DNA from: Bacteroidaceae bacterium
GTDB taxonomy: Bacteria > Bacteroidota > Bacteroidia > Bacteroidales > Bacteroidaceae
NCBI GenBank assembly: GCA_024401055.1
Contig: JAKSLT010000013.1
Coordinates: forward strand, 1-47,731
Direction of reading: 5' to 3'
Length of the DNA stretch: 47,731 nucleotides
The notes beneath the pieces were generated by a model, which was given only the letters and a program-made list of their open reading frames with translations, had not been told where the DNA came from and ran no database searches. Below, piece by piece: positions 29,625 through 38,417 of this stretch. Every line of letters begins with the position of its first letter. Position 1 is the stretch's first letter. The translations under genes were made by a program, and so were the position numbers.

Positions 29625-29737
29625 CGAAACTGAAAGCGCTGCGGCATGATTTATAAAGGCCTGGGCAAAAAAACAGCGGGGTGGTTTTCACTCAGGAAGA
29701 CCACCTCGCGCGCGTAGATATATAATAATGTGTACTA

Positions 29738-29824
29738 AGGGCTGTGCGGTGCGTGCTAATGTCCGTGCGGTGCGTGCTAAGGGCTGTGCGGTGCGTGCTA
29801 ATGTCCGTGCGGCGTGTGCTAAAT
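29738..29824. repeat. Four-unit 21-bp array G directly after the amidase stop
   Basis: GTGCGGTGCGTGCTAA starts at 29744, 29765 and 29786, with a GTGCGGCGTGTGCTAA variant at 29807, a strict 21-bp period. The remaining bases of the unit alternate GGGCT and TGTCC, so units 1/3 and 2/4 match best, hinting at duplication of a two-unit block. The array ends at the stop codon of the minus-strand amidase gene, so it would be its 3' untranslated region. Confidence 0.93.
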
Positions 29825-30700
29825 TCAGTCGCGGAAACGGCGGGTGAGGTCGCCGTATTCCTCAATGCGGCGGTCGCGGAGGAAAGGCCACCAACGGCGC
29901 ACCTGTTCGGAGCGCTGCAGGTCGATATCGACTATTACGACTTCCTCGTCCACGGCACCGCAGGCGTGAATTACCTCGCCCTGGGGGCCGCACGCGAAAC
30001 TGGTGCCCCAGAACTGTATGCCGGCCGTCTGGCGGGAGGGGTCGGCTTCATGGCCTGTGCGGTTGACGGTAACGACGGGGAGGCCGTTGGCCACGGCGTG
30101 GCCGCGCTGCACGAGCTGCCAGGCGCGGCGCTGGCGCTCTTGCTCCTCGGGGGTGTCGCTGGCGGCGTAGCCGATGGCGGTGGGGTAGATGAGTATCTCT
30201 GCACCGGCGAGCGCCATGAGGCGGGCTCCTTCGGGATACCACTGGTCCCAGCATACTTGCACGCCGAGGCGGCCTACGGAGGTCTGTATGGGCTGGAAAC
30301 CGAGGTCGCCGGGGGTGAAATAGAACTTCTCGTAGTAGCCGGGGTCGTCGGGGATGTGCATTTTGCGGTAGGTGCCGGCAATGGTGCCGTCGCGCTCGAG
30401 GACGACGGCGGTGTTGTGGTAGAGGCCGGCGGCGCGGCGCTCAAAGAGCGAGGCTACGATGACTATGCCGAGTTCCTTGGCCAGCGCACCGAAGAAGTCG
30501 GTGGAGGGGCCGGGGATGGTCTCGGCAAGTGAGAAGTTGTTCACGTCCTCGCATTGGCAGAAGTAGGGCGTGTCGTGGAGTTCGGGGAGTACGATGAGTT
30601 CGGCGCCCTGAGAGGCGGCCTTACGAATGGCCTCGGCGATGCGCACTTTGTTGCGCTGGACGTCGGGGCTGCAGGTGAGTTGTATTATTCCGGTTTTCAT
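29825..30700 (-). CDS. aguB: N-carbamoylputrescine amidase (nitrilase family)
   Basis: The 291-residue cytosolic enzyme hydrolyses N-carbamoylputrescine to putrescine, CO2 and ammonia in the agmatine route of polyamine synthesis. The nitrilase triad is E40 (LPELHDTPYF), K113 (YRKMHIPDDPG) and C150 (QVCWDQWYPEGAR), and the surrounding segments match the AguB subgroup. The ATG at 30700 is used, because upstream codons fall in a GC-rich repeat. The usual partner, agmatine deiminase (aguA), is not adjacent. The stop codon is immediately followed by array G. Confidence 0.93.
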   Translation of the reverse strand: MKTGIIQLTCSPDVQRNKVRIAEAIRKAASQGAELIVLPELHDTPYFCQCEDVNNFSLAETIPGPSTDFFGALAKELGIVIVASLFERRAAGLYHNTAVVLERDGTIAGTYRKMHIPDDPGYYEKFYFTPGDLGFQPIQTSVGRLGVQVCWDQWYPEGARLMALAGAEILIYPTAIGYAASDTPEEQERQRRAWQLVQRGHAVANGLPVVTVNRTGHEADPSRQTAGIQFWGTSFACGPQGEVIHACGAVDEEVVIVDIDLQRSEQVRRWWPFLRDRRIEEYGDLTRRFRD

Positions 30701-30718
30701 AGGTCGTAAAGAAGAGCC

Positions 30719-30795
30719 CCTATCCGTCAGCGGCACCCGCCGCTGCCACCTTCCCCCCATAGGGGAAGGGGAATGGCCCTAAAGGGTGGGGGACG
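30719..30795. repeat. GC-rich palindromic element in the amidase leader
   Basis: CCGTCAGCGGCACCCGCCGCTG then TTCCCCCCATAGGGGAAGGGG and CCTAAAGGGTGGGGG (each read as shorter blocks) repeat the layout of the elements at 24236-24300 and 41772-41858. It lies in the presumed 5' leader of the amidase gene. Confidence 0.6.
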
Positions 30796-30853
30796 AGGGC
30801 TGGAAGTTGAGTTTTTGAGATTTCCTTAAACGTTTGTTGCCCTTTTGTGAGTG

Positions 30854-30861
30854 CAAAAATA
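30854..30861 (-). promoter_or_regulatory. -7 box of the amidase gene (TATTTTTG)
   Basis: TATTTTTG on the minus strand matches TAnnTTTG, about 154 bp before the amidase ATG. The leader would include the GC-rich element. Confidence 0.45.
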
Positions 30862-30958
30862 CACATTATTTATAATATAGAGGGCATGGTGGGACGTAAA
30901 CTTGCAGTCGTGATGTAAGTTTTTGCCAAGAAATGGTGCGTGTTTGAGAAAAAAGTGC

Positions 30959-31137
30959 TAACTTTAAACTTTATTTCAAATTACTCTCGCTCGGAAAATC
31001 AAAGAAAAACGAGTTTTTCCTTTGCTTTTCGCTCGCTTATTCGTAACTTTAAACTTCGTTTTTAGTTACTCTCGCTCGGAAAAACAAAGAAAAACGAGGT
31101 TTTCCTTTGCTTTTCGCTCGCTTATTCGTAACTTTGC
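30959..31137 (+). repeat. Duplicated 85-bp promoter-bearing repeat
   Basis: ACTCTCGCTCGGAAAA occurs at 30983 and 31068 (85 bp apart), each followed by CAAAGAAAAACGAG, CCTTTGCTTTTCGCTCGCTT and TCGTAACTTT. Each copy can form a long imperfect hairpin (AAAATCAAAGAAAAACGAG against its downstream T-rich half). The copies end in TAACTTTA (31044-31051, decayed) and TAACTTTG (31129-31136, consensus). A related element lies upstream of gpsA. Confidence 0.85.
31106..31136 (+). promoter_or_regulatory. Promoter of the sigma-54 activator operon
   Basis: TTTG (31106-31109), a 19-nt spacer and TAACTTTG (31129-31136) match the Bacteroidota housekeeping consensus exactly. The start codon at 31154 follows 17 nt later. 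Confidence 0.85.
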
Positions 31138-31153
31138 AGCCCAATATGCACTA

Positions 31154-32291
<1,138 letters not shown>

Positions 32292-32311
<20 letters not shown>

Positions 32312-32828
32312 CACCGCACGACGCCGCTGCCGATGGATGGCGGCGACAGCCCTGTGCCTGACCGTGCTCTGCGGCTGCGCCGTGAGCTACAAGTTTACCG
32401 GCACAAACATCGACTATGCCGTCATCAAGAGCATGCAGCTTGACAAAATCGCCAACCGCGCACCCTACGGCTGGGCACCGATGGAGGCCATGCTCAACAA
32501 CAAACTGCAGGATCTCTACGCCAATCAGACGCGCCTGAGAATGGTAAAGCGCAACGGCGACCTGCACGTAGCAGGCGAAATCACGGCATACGACCAATTC
32601 AACAAGGCTATATCGGCCGACGGCTACTCGTCGCAGGTGCAGTTGAGAATGACAGTGAACATACGCTTCGAGAATCGCAAGGGCAACGTGCAGTGGGAAC
32701 GCCAGTTCTCCGCCACGACGCAGTATGACGCCTCGCAGAGTCTCGCCTCGGTGCAGGAAGGCCTCGTGCAGGAACTCGTCAACGATATCTCCGACCAAAT
32801 CTTCAACGCCACCGTGGCCGACTGGTAA
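32292..32828 (+). CDS. lptE: LptE-family LPS-assembly lipoprotein
   Basis: The 178-residue protein has an N-terminal lipoprotein signal with lipobox LCGC (lipidated C29), followed by the LptE/RlpB-like pattern of Bacteroidota: SYKFTGTNIDYAVIKSMQLDKIANRAP, read in parts, and a C-terminal QEGLVQELVNDISDQIFN. LptE is the plug of the LptD outer-membrane channel and inserts lipopolysaccharide into the outer leaflet. The start overlaps the end of the regulator gene by 20 bp, so translation is probably coupled. A four-unit 21-bp array begins just after its stop codon. Confidence 0.88.
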
Positions 32829-32833
32829 CAGCC

Positions 32834-32917
32834 GCCGCAAGAACCCCGCCCGTCGCCGCAAGAACCCCGCCCGCCCCCGCAAGAACCCCGCCAGCGCGTG
32901 CAAGCACCTTGAAAGCC
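32834..32917. repeat. Four-unit 21-bp array I directly after lptE
   Basis: GCAAGAACCCCGCC starts at 32837, 32858 and 32879, and a degenerate GCAAGCACCTTGAA at 32900, a strict 21-bp period. It starts a few bases after the lptE stop, inside an apparent operon, so it is likely transcribed between two coding regions. Confidence 0.92.
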
Positions 32918-32959
32918 CCCGTTACCGGCGGTTTTCCGCCGGTTCCCTCCCCAGCAGAA
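32918..32959 (+). repeat. CCGGCGG-CCGCCGG hairpin element before the TPR gene
   Basis: CCGTTACCGGCGGTTTTCCG continues into CCGGTTCCCTCCCC. The stem CCGGCGG/CCGCCGG with a TTTT loop is perfect. It matches the 42-bp unit before comEC and ends about 20 bp before the next ATG. Confidence 0.75.
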
Positions 32960-32979
32960 AACATCACAACCCCCCAGAT

Positions 32980-33912
32980 ATGCAGACAACAGAATACATA
33001 GGACACCCGGAACTCCTCTCCAGTGCCACGCTACCCGAGCTCAGGCGACTGGTGGGGCAGTGCCCCTACTATCAGGCCGCACGTCTGCTGCTGCTGGAGA
33101 ACCTTTTCATGCTCCACGAGCCCGACTTCGACAAGGAACTGCGCGCCGCCGCACTCTGCGTGCCCGACCGCTCGGTAATCTTCGACCTCGTGGAAAGCCT
33201 GAACTACCAGATTGACGTGGCGGCGAAGGACGTGGAGGAAGAGCCCATGGTGCCCACAGGCGACCGCGTCACCGACCTGATAGACAACTACCTGCGACAA
33301 ATGGGCCACACGTCGGTGCTGCCCGCACAGGGTGTAATCGACCCCGTGTCGGACTATATGTCGATGGTGGCGCAACTGGACGACGCTCCAGGCACGGAAG
33401 GGGAGGACACGGAATGGCCCATGTCCTTCCAGACGGGCGGCACGGAACGCGATGCGGCAGCCGGCAGTATTGAAAGCGACGCCGCTGCGGCCGAGGCTGT
33501 GCAGGAAGGACCGGACGGGGACGTGGCCGAAAGCCTTGCAGCAACAAACGACGATGCCGAGGCCGAAGAGGGCACGGAGATGCCCGCGCCTCAGGAAGAA
33601 AACGCCGGGGAAATGCTCGCAGAATACGAAGAAAACGCCCTGACGGAACAGAACGAAGACGCCACTGACGAGGAAGAAGACGACGCCGAATTGCAGGAAA
33701 ACGAAAATGCCGAGGCCAATGACTCAAATGCACTCCGGGAAGAGTATTTTACCGAGACTTTGGCAAAAGTATTTATCAAACAGGGCAATTATGAGCGCGC
33801 AATTGAAATTCTTACTAAAATAAATTTGGTCAATCCAAGAAAAAATGCTTATTTTGCAGACCAAATACGCTTCCTACAGAAATTAGTAGTCAATAATAAA
33901 CATAAAAAATAA
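32980..33912 (+). CDS. TPR-containing protein with long acidic linker
   Basis: The 310-residue protein has an N-terminal helical domain (about 1-120, containing LRRLVGQCPYYQAARLLLL), a strongly acidic, Ala/Glu/Asp-rich linker (about 130-250) and a C-terminal TPR-like unit (LAKVFIKQGNYERAIEILTKINLVNP, read in parts, about 260-300). No signal peptide is present, so it is probably cytoplasmic. Its place between lptE and secG is shared with other Bacteroidales and suggests an envelope or secretion role, but none is established. The last 160 bp change to AT-rich codons, unlike the GC-rich first part. Confidence 0.8.
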   Translation: MQTTEYIGHPELLSSATLPELRRLVGQCPYYQAARLLLLENLFMLHEPDFDKELRAAALCVPDRSVIFDLVESLNYQIDVAAKDVEEEPMVPTGDRVTDLIDNYLRQMGHTSVLPAQGVIDPVSDYMSMVAQLDDAPGTEGEDTEWPMSFQTGGTERDAAAGSIESDAAAAEAVQEGPDGDVAESLAATNDDAEAEEGTEMPAPQEENAGEMLAEYEENALTEQNEDATDEEEDDAELQENENAEANDSNALREEYFTETLAKVFIKQGNYERAIEILTKINLVNPRKNAYFADQIRFLQKLVVNNKHKK

Positions 33913-33919
33913 CAAAATC

Positions 33920-34267
33920 ATGTTTCAACTTTTCGTAATTCTGGCTGTAGTAGCCGCCGTGCTGCTCACCTTTATCGTACTCATCCAGGAATCTAAGGGC
34001 GGCGGCCTTGCCTCCGACTTTAGCAGCATGAATGCTCTGGCTGGTGTGCGCCGCACCACCGACATGGTGGAGAAACTCACATGGGGCCTCGCTGCCGCGC
34101 TCGTAGTATGCAGCATCGTGACCGCAAAGTGCCACGTCCCCGCAGAACATCAGGACAGCAGCGAGCTCGTGACCAACATGAAGAACACCGCTCCTGCTCC
34201 CACTCTCCCCGGTCAGCAGGCCGCCGGTCAGCAGCAGGCTCCCGCTCAGCAGGCTCCCGCTAAGTAA
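33920..34267 (+). CDS. secG: Preprotein translocase subunit SecG
   Basis: The 115-residue membrane protein has two hydrophobic helices (about 4-24 and 52-71) and the SecG signature between them, LIQESKGGGLASDF. SecG joins SecY and SecE in the inner-membrane channel and supports SecA-driven export. A Gln/Ala/Pro-rich C-terminal tail (GQQAAGQQQAPAQQAPAK) is a low-complexity extension. It starts 7 bp after the TPR gene, so the two are coupled. DNA after the stop carries decayed copies of the tail codons, as if the tail had been extended or shortened by slippage. Confidence 0.93.
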   Translation: MFQLFVILAVVAAVLLTFIVLIQESKGGGLASDFSSMNALAGVRRTTDMVEKLTWGLAAALVVCSIVTAKCHVPAEHQDSSELVTNMKNTAPAPTLPGQQAAGQQQAPAQQAPAK

Positions 34268-34368
34268 GCTCCAGCCCGGGAAAAAACTGCAAAGTAAGCT
34301 CCTGCCCGTGAGGCTCCTGCTAAGGACGCCCTCGCCGAATAAGGACAGAGCGATTTTCTGAACCAAGT

Positions 34369-34414
34369 ACTTGCGTCACAGCAGAGCTCAGCAGAGTCTT
34401 GCCGTGACGCAAGT
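34369..34414. other. Stem-loop after secG
   Basis: ACTTGCGTCAC pairs perfectly with GTGACGCAAGT over a 24-nt loop. No T-run follows, so it is not a clear terminator; it may still mark the end of the secG mRNA. Confidence 0.5.
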
Positions 34415-34537
34415 GTGCTATATTCCGCTCTGCGCGGCCCCGAACGGGAGGCTGCGCAGATTCAGCGAGAGGCAATGCAGCCCGATTGGGGCGACGTGGC
34501 TCCCCCAAAGGCTGCAATATGCGCTAAAAAAGGCCTT

Positions 34538-34747
34538 CGTAAGCCAATAAGGAGCTTTCGTAAGGCCGTAGGAGGCTCCCGCGAGGCCGTAGGAGGCTCT
34601 GGTAAGCCTGAACGGGACTACCGTAAGCCCGTAAGAGACTACCGTAAGCCCGTAAGAGACTACCGTAAGTCCGTATGAGGCTCCCGTAAGTCCGTATGAG
34701 GCTCCCGTGAGTCCGTATGAGGCTTCTGTAAGCTCATAAGAGATGGC
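34538..34747. repeat. 21-bp minisatellite (array H), ten units
   Basis: Ten consecutive 21-bp units, with the shared pattern CGTAAG-CCGTA-GAGGCT, run from 34538 to 34747. Neighbouring units are most alike (units 4-5 identical, 6-7 identical), as expected from local duplication. Because 21 is a multiple of three, all frames stay open across the array and give heptapeptide repeats (for example KPVRDYR on plus, ASYGLTG on minus). None has a convincing start or codon pattern. It separates secG from holA. Confidence 0.93.
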
Positions 34748-34843
34748 TCTTGCCTGATAAGAGGCCCGGCAGTGCTGACAGGAGCCCTCGCGCCTTTTCG
34801 CAGCCATCTCGCGCCAAGCAAAGAATATATTCATATAATTATA

Positions 34844-35881
34844 ATGGCATTCCCAAAGAAATCATCGACAGGAACAGCCTTTAAGCAAATTGAGGCTGAC
34901 ATTAAGAACGGAAAGCTCGCTCCCATATACTATCTAATGGGGGAGGAGTCTTACTATATCGACCGCCTTTGCGATATTATCGTTGATACCGTTATTCCCG
35001 ACGAGGAAGATCGCGACTTTAACCTTATTACCTTTTATGGGCCGGATTCTTCAACGGACGCCATCGTGAGCGCAGCCAAAGGAATACCGATGATGGGCGA
35101 CAGGCTGCTCGTCGTCGTAAAAGAAGCCCAGGCCTTGCGCGACATCGACAAGCTTGAATACTATCTGCGCCAGCCGTCGCCTACCACGGTGCTCGTGTTC
35201 TGCCATAAAAATGGAAAACTTGACGGACGTAAGAAGGTGAGCGGCTTAATCGGGAAGGCGGGCGTGCTGTTTGAGTCCATGCATCCCACCGATGCCGAAC
35301 TGCTGGCCTTCATTTCGACCTATTGCCAGCAAAAGAATTTTGAACTGGAGCCGCGCGCCGTTCAGATGATTGCGGAATATGTCGGAGCAGACCTCCTGAA
35401 GGTGTCGAGCGAGCTGGATAAGTTGGCCGTAGCCCTTCCCCAGGAGCAGAGAAAAGCGACGTGTGATATGGTCAGTGACGTTATCGGAATTTCACGTCAA
35501 TTTAACGTCTATGAACTGCAAGATGCACTCAGTTCAAAGGACCAAAAACGCGCTTTTGAAATTGTAAAATATTTTGACAAAAATCAGAAGGAAAATCCCA
35601 TACAACTTGTGCTTGCTTCTCTCTATAAATATTTCTCAAATATCATGCAGGCATATTACTCTCCAGACCGAAGCGAACGCGGAATTGCGGAGTATCTCGG
35701 CGTGCCTGATTGGCAAGTTCGGCGGAATGTTTTACCCGCGATGAGGCATTACAATGGAATGAAATGTATGTATATTTTGAACGCGATTCGTAAGACTGAT
35801 GCAAAAAGTAAGGGCGTAGAAAATCCCAATACGGAGGATGGGGGACTGATGACAGAGCTCTTATTTTTCATTCTCCACTGA
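34844..35881 (+). CDS. holA: DNA polymerase III, delta subunit
   Basis: The 345-residue protein is the clamp-loader delta subunit that opens the beta clamp. It shows the family start (PIYYLMGEESYYIDRLCDII, about residues 26-45), the AAA+-like middle segment with SSELDKLAVAL, and the C-terminal helical collar (QFNVYELQDALSSKDQKRAF). As expected for delta, no Walker A motif is present. The ATG at 34844 is chosen because codons upstream lie in AT-rich, non-conserved DNA just after the minisatellite. The last third is clearly more AT-rich than the first. Confidence 0.93.
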   Translation: MAFPKKSSTGTAFKQIEADIKNGKLAPIYYLMGEESYYIDRLCDIIVDTVIPDEEDRDFNLITFYGPDSSTDAIVSAAKGIPMMGDRLLVVVKEAQALRDIDKLEYYLRQPSPTTVLVFCHKNGKLDGRKKVSGLIGKAGVLFESMHPTDAELLAFISTYCQQKNFELEPRAVQMIAEYVGADLLKVSSELDKLAVALPQEQRKATCDMVSDVIGISRQFNVYELQDALSSKDQKRAFEIVKYFDKNQKENPIQLVLASLYKYFSNIMQAYYSPDRSERGIAEYLGVPDWQVRRNVLPAMRHYNGMKCMYILNAIRKTDAKSKGVENPNTEDGGLMTELLFFILH

Positions 35882-35955
35882 TTTTTTTCATCGTTTTTTT
35901 CAAGAAGAAAAACAGAAAAAGCGTTCAGCGAATTTGGCGCAAATTTGAAAAATAG

Positions 35956-36000
35956 GCCCTCACCTTGGAGTCAATTTTGACCCGGGTGAGGGCTCGCTTT
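35956..36000 (+). terminator. Terminator of holA
   Basis: GCCCTCACC pairs with GGTGAGGGC over a loop of about 20 nt, followed by TCGCTTTT. Confidence 0.7.
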
Positions 36001-36053
36001 TCTCCCCAAAATCCTGACAAAAATGTAAATTGATGGATTTTTGTACGTATAAA

Positions 36054-36076
36054 TGCCCGAAAAAAGGGCTTTTTTT
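36054..36076 (+). terminator. Second short terminator-like hairpin
   Basis: GCCC-GAAAAAA-GGGC followed by seven T residues. The stem is short, but the U-tract is ideal. Confidence 0.6.
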
Positions 36077-36331
36077 GTAAAAAATACGGCATTTTTTGCC
36101 CGGAGAGGCTGCTTTTGCCCGTTTTATGGCTGTTTTCCCCTGTTTTTTATATACAAGATTTTTCGCTACTAAGTGTCTGTTGTGTAATAAGATAGACTTG
36201 TTTTAGGGGCCTCAGGATTTAAGCGTAGGCTTTTTCCCGTCCGTTGAGCGGAAAAGAGCCGCAAACTCCAGAATTTGGCGATTTCTCGCGATTTTCCCTA
36301 CAGCCGTTAAGACTTTTTAAGGTTTAGTATT

Positions 36332-36439
36332 GTAAACTAAGGCAAGTGCCGGGATTCATACTTGTAAACAAAACCGCAAACAACGGGAGGGATTTTGCGC
36401 AGTTTACAAATATAAAATGTAAATTCGTTTACAATTTAC
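36332..36439. promoter_or_regulatory. Cluster of GTAAAC/GTTTAC motifs
   Basis: GTAAAC at 36332 and 36364, GTTTAC at 36402 and 36427, and one-mismatch sites at 36419 (GTAAAT) and 36434 (ATTTAC) lie within 108 bp. The last four form an interleaved inverted arrangement (TTTAC ... GTAAA ... TTTAC). This could be an operator region, possibly for the XRE regulator downstream, but that link is a guess. Confidence 0.4.
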
Positions 36440-36799
36440 AAATTTCAAGAAAGCGGCGTGTCAAGGCGAAAGCGTGAATATTCCTACCGTGAATAGAATT
36501 GTAATATGCAAAATACCAAGCAAATAAATGCGTTATTTAGAGTAAATGAAAAGGAATAAGGACGAAGTAGCGCGGATATAGCGACAATTGGTGCGGCTTG
36601 CGGTGTGGCTAGGTGCGTAATTCGTAGGGAAGTCAGTGTTTTAGGTTGCTTTTGTGCAAGTATCTCTTTGTGCGTTATTATATAGAAATGCGGAGCGGGT
36701 GCGGATTGTACGCGAGGATGCGAGTTCGGGTAATTGCAATGTGTGAATTTGCATTTGTGAATACGCGAATTATTAAATTGTAATTATGAATTTATATTT

Positions 36800-36831
36800 C
36801 TTGTTTATGTCAATTTTTATATTTATCTTTG
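36800..36831 (+). promoter_or_regulatory. Promoter of the XRE regulator
   Basis: CTTG at 36800-36803, a 20-nt spacer and TATCTTTG at 36824-36831 fit the Bacteroidota pattern; the ATG follows 62 nt later. Confidence 0.65.
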
Positions 36832-36893
36832 CAAACTGAAATTGAAGCGTGATAACAGCGCGAGGGGCCTGCCCTCGCTAAAAATTTATAAAA

Positions 36894-37436
36894 ATGAAAG
36901 ACAGAATTCATGACATTATGACCCACCTCGGACTCTCGCAACAGGAGTTCGCGGCGCAACTGGACCTCTCTTCGTCGTCCATCTCCAACATTTTTAACGG
37001 AAGAACAAATCCAACTATCACCCACGTCATGGCAATCCACCGCGCGTTTCCCCAGGTTAATGACAAGTGGCTGCTTTATGGCGAGGGGGCGATGTTTGTA
37101 GATGAGGAAGAGGCACCCTCCCCCATCAGCGACATCATGATTATGGATGACGAAGATGATGACGCAGCCCTCGGCGATCTTTTCGAGAAGCCGGAGACAA
37201 CGTCGCCTACCCTCGCGCCGAGAGGCTCCGGAAAATTGTCTTCGACAGTTGCGTCACGTTCCCGACAGCGCTCCAATAATGTGTCGGAAGAACGTCCGAA
37301 AAAAGGCGTTCAGGAGCCCGTTGAAGAGGAAATTGAAACTGTAAAAAATTTTGACAAAATTATTCGTCGCGTAAAGGAGATTAGAGTGTTCTATGACGAC
37401 AATACTTACGAGACTTTTGTACCTGCCGTAAAATAG
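36894..37436 (+). CDS. XRE-family helix-turn-helix regulator
   Basis: The 180-residue protein has an N-terminal XRE DNA-binding domain (about 1-65) with LGLSQQEFAAQLDLSSSSIS and NGRTNPTI, ending in the WLLYGEG motif common to phage-repressor-like HTH proteins of Bacteroidota. The middle is acidic and low in complexity (DDEDDDAALGD), and the C-terminal 30 residues form a predicted alpha/beta piece (DKIIRRVKEIRVFYDDNTYETF). No peptidase or ligand domain is seen. It starts after the 1-kb noncoding region, and its stop is only 9 bp before a GH16 gene, so the two probably share a transcript. Confidence 0.87.
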   Translation: MKDRIHDIMTHLGLSQQEFAAQLDLSSSSISNIFNGRTNPTITHVMAIHRAFPQVNDKWLLYGEGAMFVDEEEAPSPISDIMIMDDEDDDAALGDLFEKPETTSPTLAPRGSGKLSSTVASRSRQRSNNVSEERPKKGVQEPVEEEIETVKNFDKIIRRVKEIRVFYDDNTYETFVPAVK

Positions 37437-37445
37437 CTTTTTATT

Positions 37446-38336
37446 ATGCAAAAATGTCTTTTATCTTTGGTCGCCTTCATGGCGTTCGGCAGTGCGGTTC
37501 GCGGTGCTGATATGGCGGAAGTGAGACCGGGCTGCATGCCGTCAGGAAGTAATCCGGAATGGACCCTCATCTGGCACGATGAGTTCGACACCGACGGACA
37601 GCCCGACACCTCGCGCTGGAATTATGAGCGGGGTTTTGTGAGAAATCAGGAACTTCAGTGGTACGCTCCCGAGAATGCGTACCAGCGCGACGGTCTCTTG
37701 GTGCTGGAGGCGCGTCCTGCCGCCTTTGCCTGCCCCACGTATGAGGCGGGCAGCCGTGATTGGCGGAAAAACCGGCCGAACGTGCAGTGGACGAGCGCCG
37801 CCGTGGAGACGCGGGAGAGTTTCTCGTATCAGTACGGCCGACTGGAGGTGAGGGCTCGCATCCCCGTGTGCCTCGGGGCCTGGCCTGCGATATGGCTGAT
37901 GGGAAAGGGTCTGCCCTGGCCCTCTAACGGCGAGGTGGACCTCATGGAGTACTACCAGTCGGGCGGGAAGCCCACTATCCTTGCCAACGCCGCGTGGGGC
38001 AGCGACAAGCCCAACGTGGGCCAATGGGACTCTTCCTACACTCCGCTGACGCATTTCACGGAGAAAGACCCCATGTGGGCCTCGCGTTTCCACGTCTGGA
38101 CGATGGATTGGGACGAGAACTTCATCCGTCTCTACCTCGACGGCGAACTCCTCAACGAGACGAACCTGCAAAACACCGTCAACGGCAAGGCCAACGGTGA
38201 GGGCGTGAATCCCTTCCGCCGTCCCATGTTCCTGCTGCTCAACCTCGCGCTGGACATCCGCGTGAAGGATCTCGACGTGCGCGATTTCCCTATGCGCTAC
38301 GAGATTGACTACGTGCGCGTGTATCAAAAGAAATAA
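37446..38336 (+). CDS. Secreted GH16 beta-glucanase (laminarinase-like)
   Basis: The 296-residue protein has a signal peptide (about 1-20, ending RGA) and a single GH16 jelly-roll domain. The catalytic motif is GEVDLMEYY, with nucleophile E163, D165 and acid/base E168. Aromatic active-site segments GAWPAIWLMG and FHVWTMDWDEN are also present. GH16 enzymes of this type cut beta-1,3- or mixed beta-1,3/1,4-glucans and related galactans; laminarin-type glucan is the best guess. The protein has no lipobox and no T9SS-like tail. It lies 9 bp after the XRE gene and is followed by a strong terminator. Confidence 0.92.
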   Translation: MQKCLLSLVAFMAFGSAVRGADMAEVRPGCMPSGSNPEWTLIWHDEFDTDGQPDTSRWNYERGFVRNQELQWYAPENAYQRDGLLVLEARPAAFACPTYEAGSRDWRKNRPNVQWTSAAVETRESFSYQYGRLEVRARIPVCLGAWPAIWLMGKGLPWPSNGEVDLMEYYQSGGKPTILANAAWGSDKPNVGQWDSSYTPLTHFTEKDPMWASRFHVWTMDWDENFIRLYLDGELLNETNLQNTVNGKANGEGVNPFRRPMFLLLNLALDIRVKDLDVRDFPMRYEIDYVRVYQKK

Positions 38337-38340
38337 GTAA

Positions 38341-38392
38341 GCAAGAGCCTCCAGCCCCTATTCTCCCCCGGCTGGAGGCTCTTGCCGTTTTT
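38341..38392 (+). terminator. Strong terminator after the GH16 gene
   Basis: GCAAGAGCCTCCAGCC pairs with GGCTGGAGGCTCTTGC over a 13-nt loop, followed by CGTTTTTG. Confidence 0.92.
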
Positions 38393-38417
38393 GTTCCAAA
38401 TATAACAGGAAAAACCT

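Larger units (their letters stand above)
35882..36893. other. About 1 kb AT-rich noncoding region
   Basis: No convincing reading frame, tRNA or rRNA was found on either strand. It starts with two terminator-like hairpins (35956-36000 and 36054-36076), continues with T-rich sequence, holds a cluster of GTAAAC/GTTTAC motifs (36332-36439), and ends with a promoter for the XRE gene. Its composition is far more AT-rich than neighbouring genes. An unrecognised small RNA or a regulatory region is possible. Confidence 0.7.

Noticed and set aside
34418..34834. Heptapeptide-repeat protein encoded by the 21-bp minisatellite
   Set aside because: Open frames exist on both strands only because 21 is divisible by three; no convincing start, signal peptide or codon bias.
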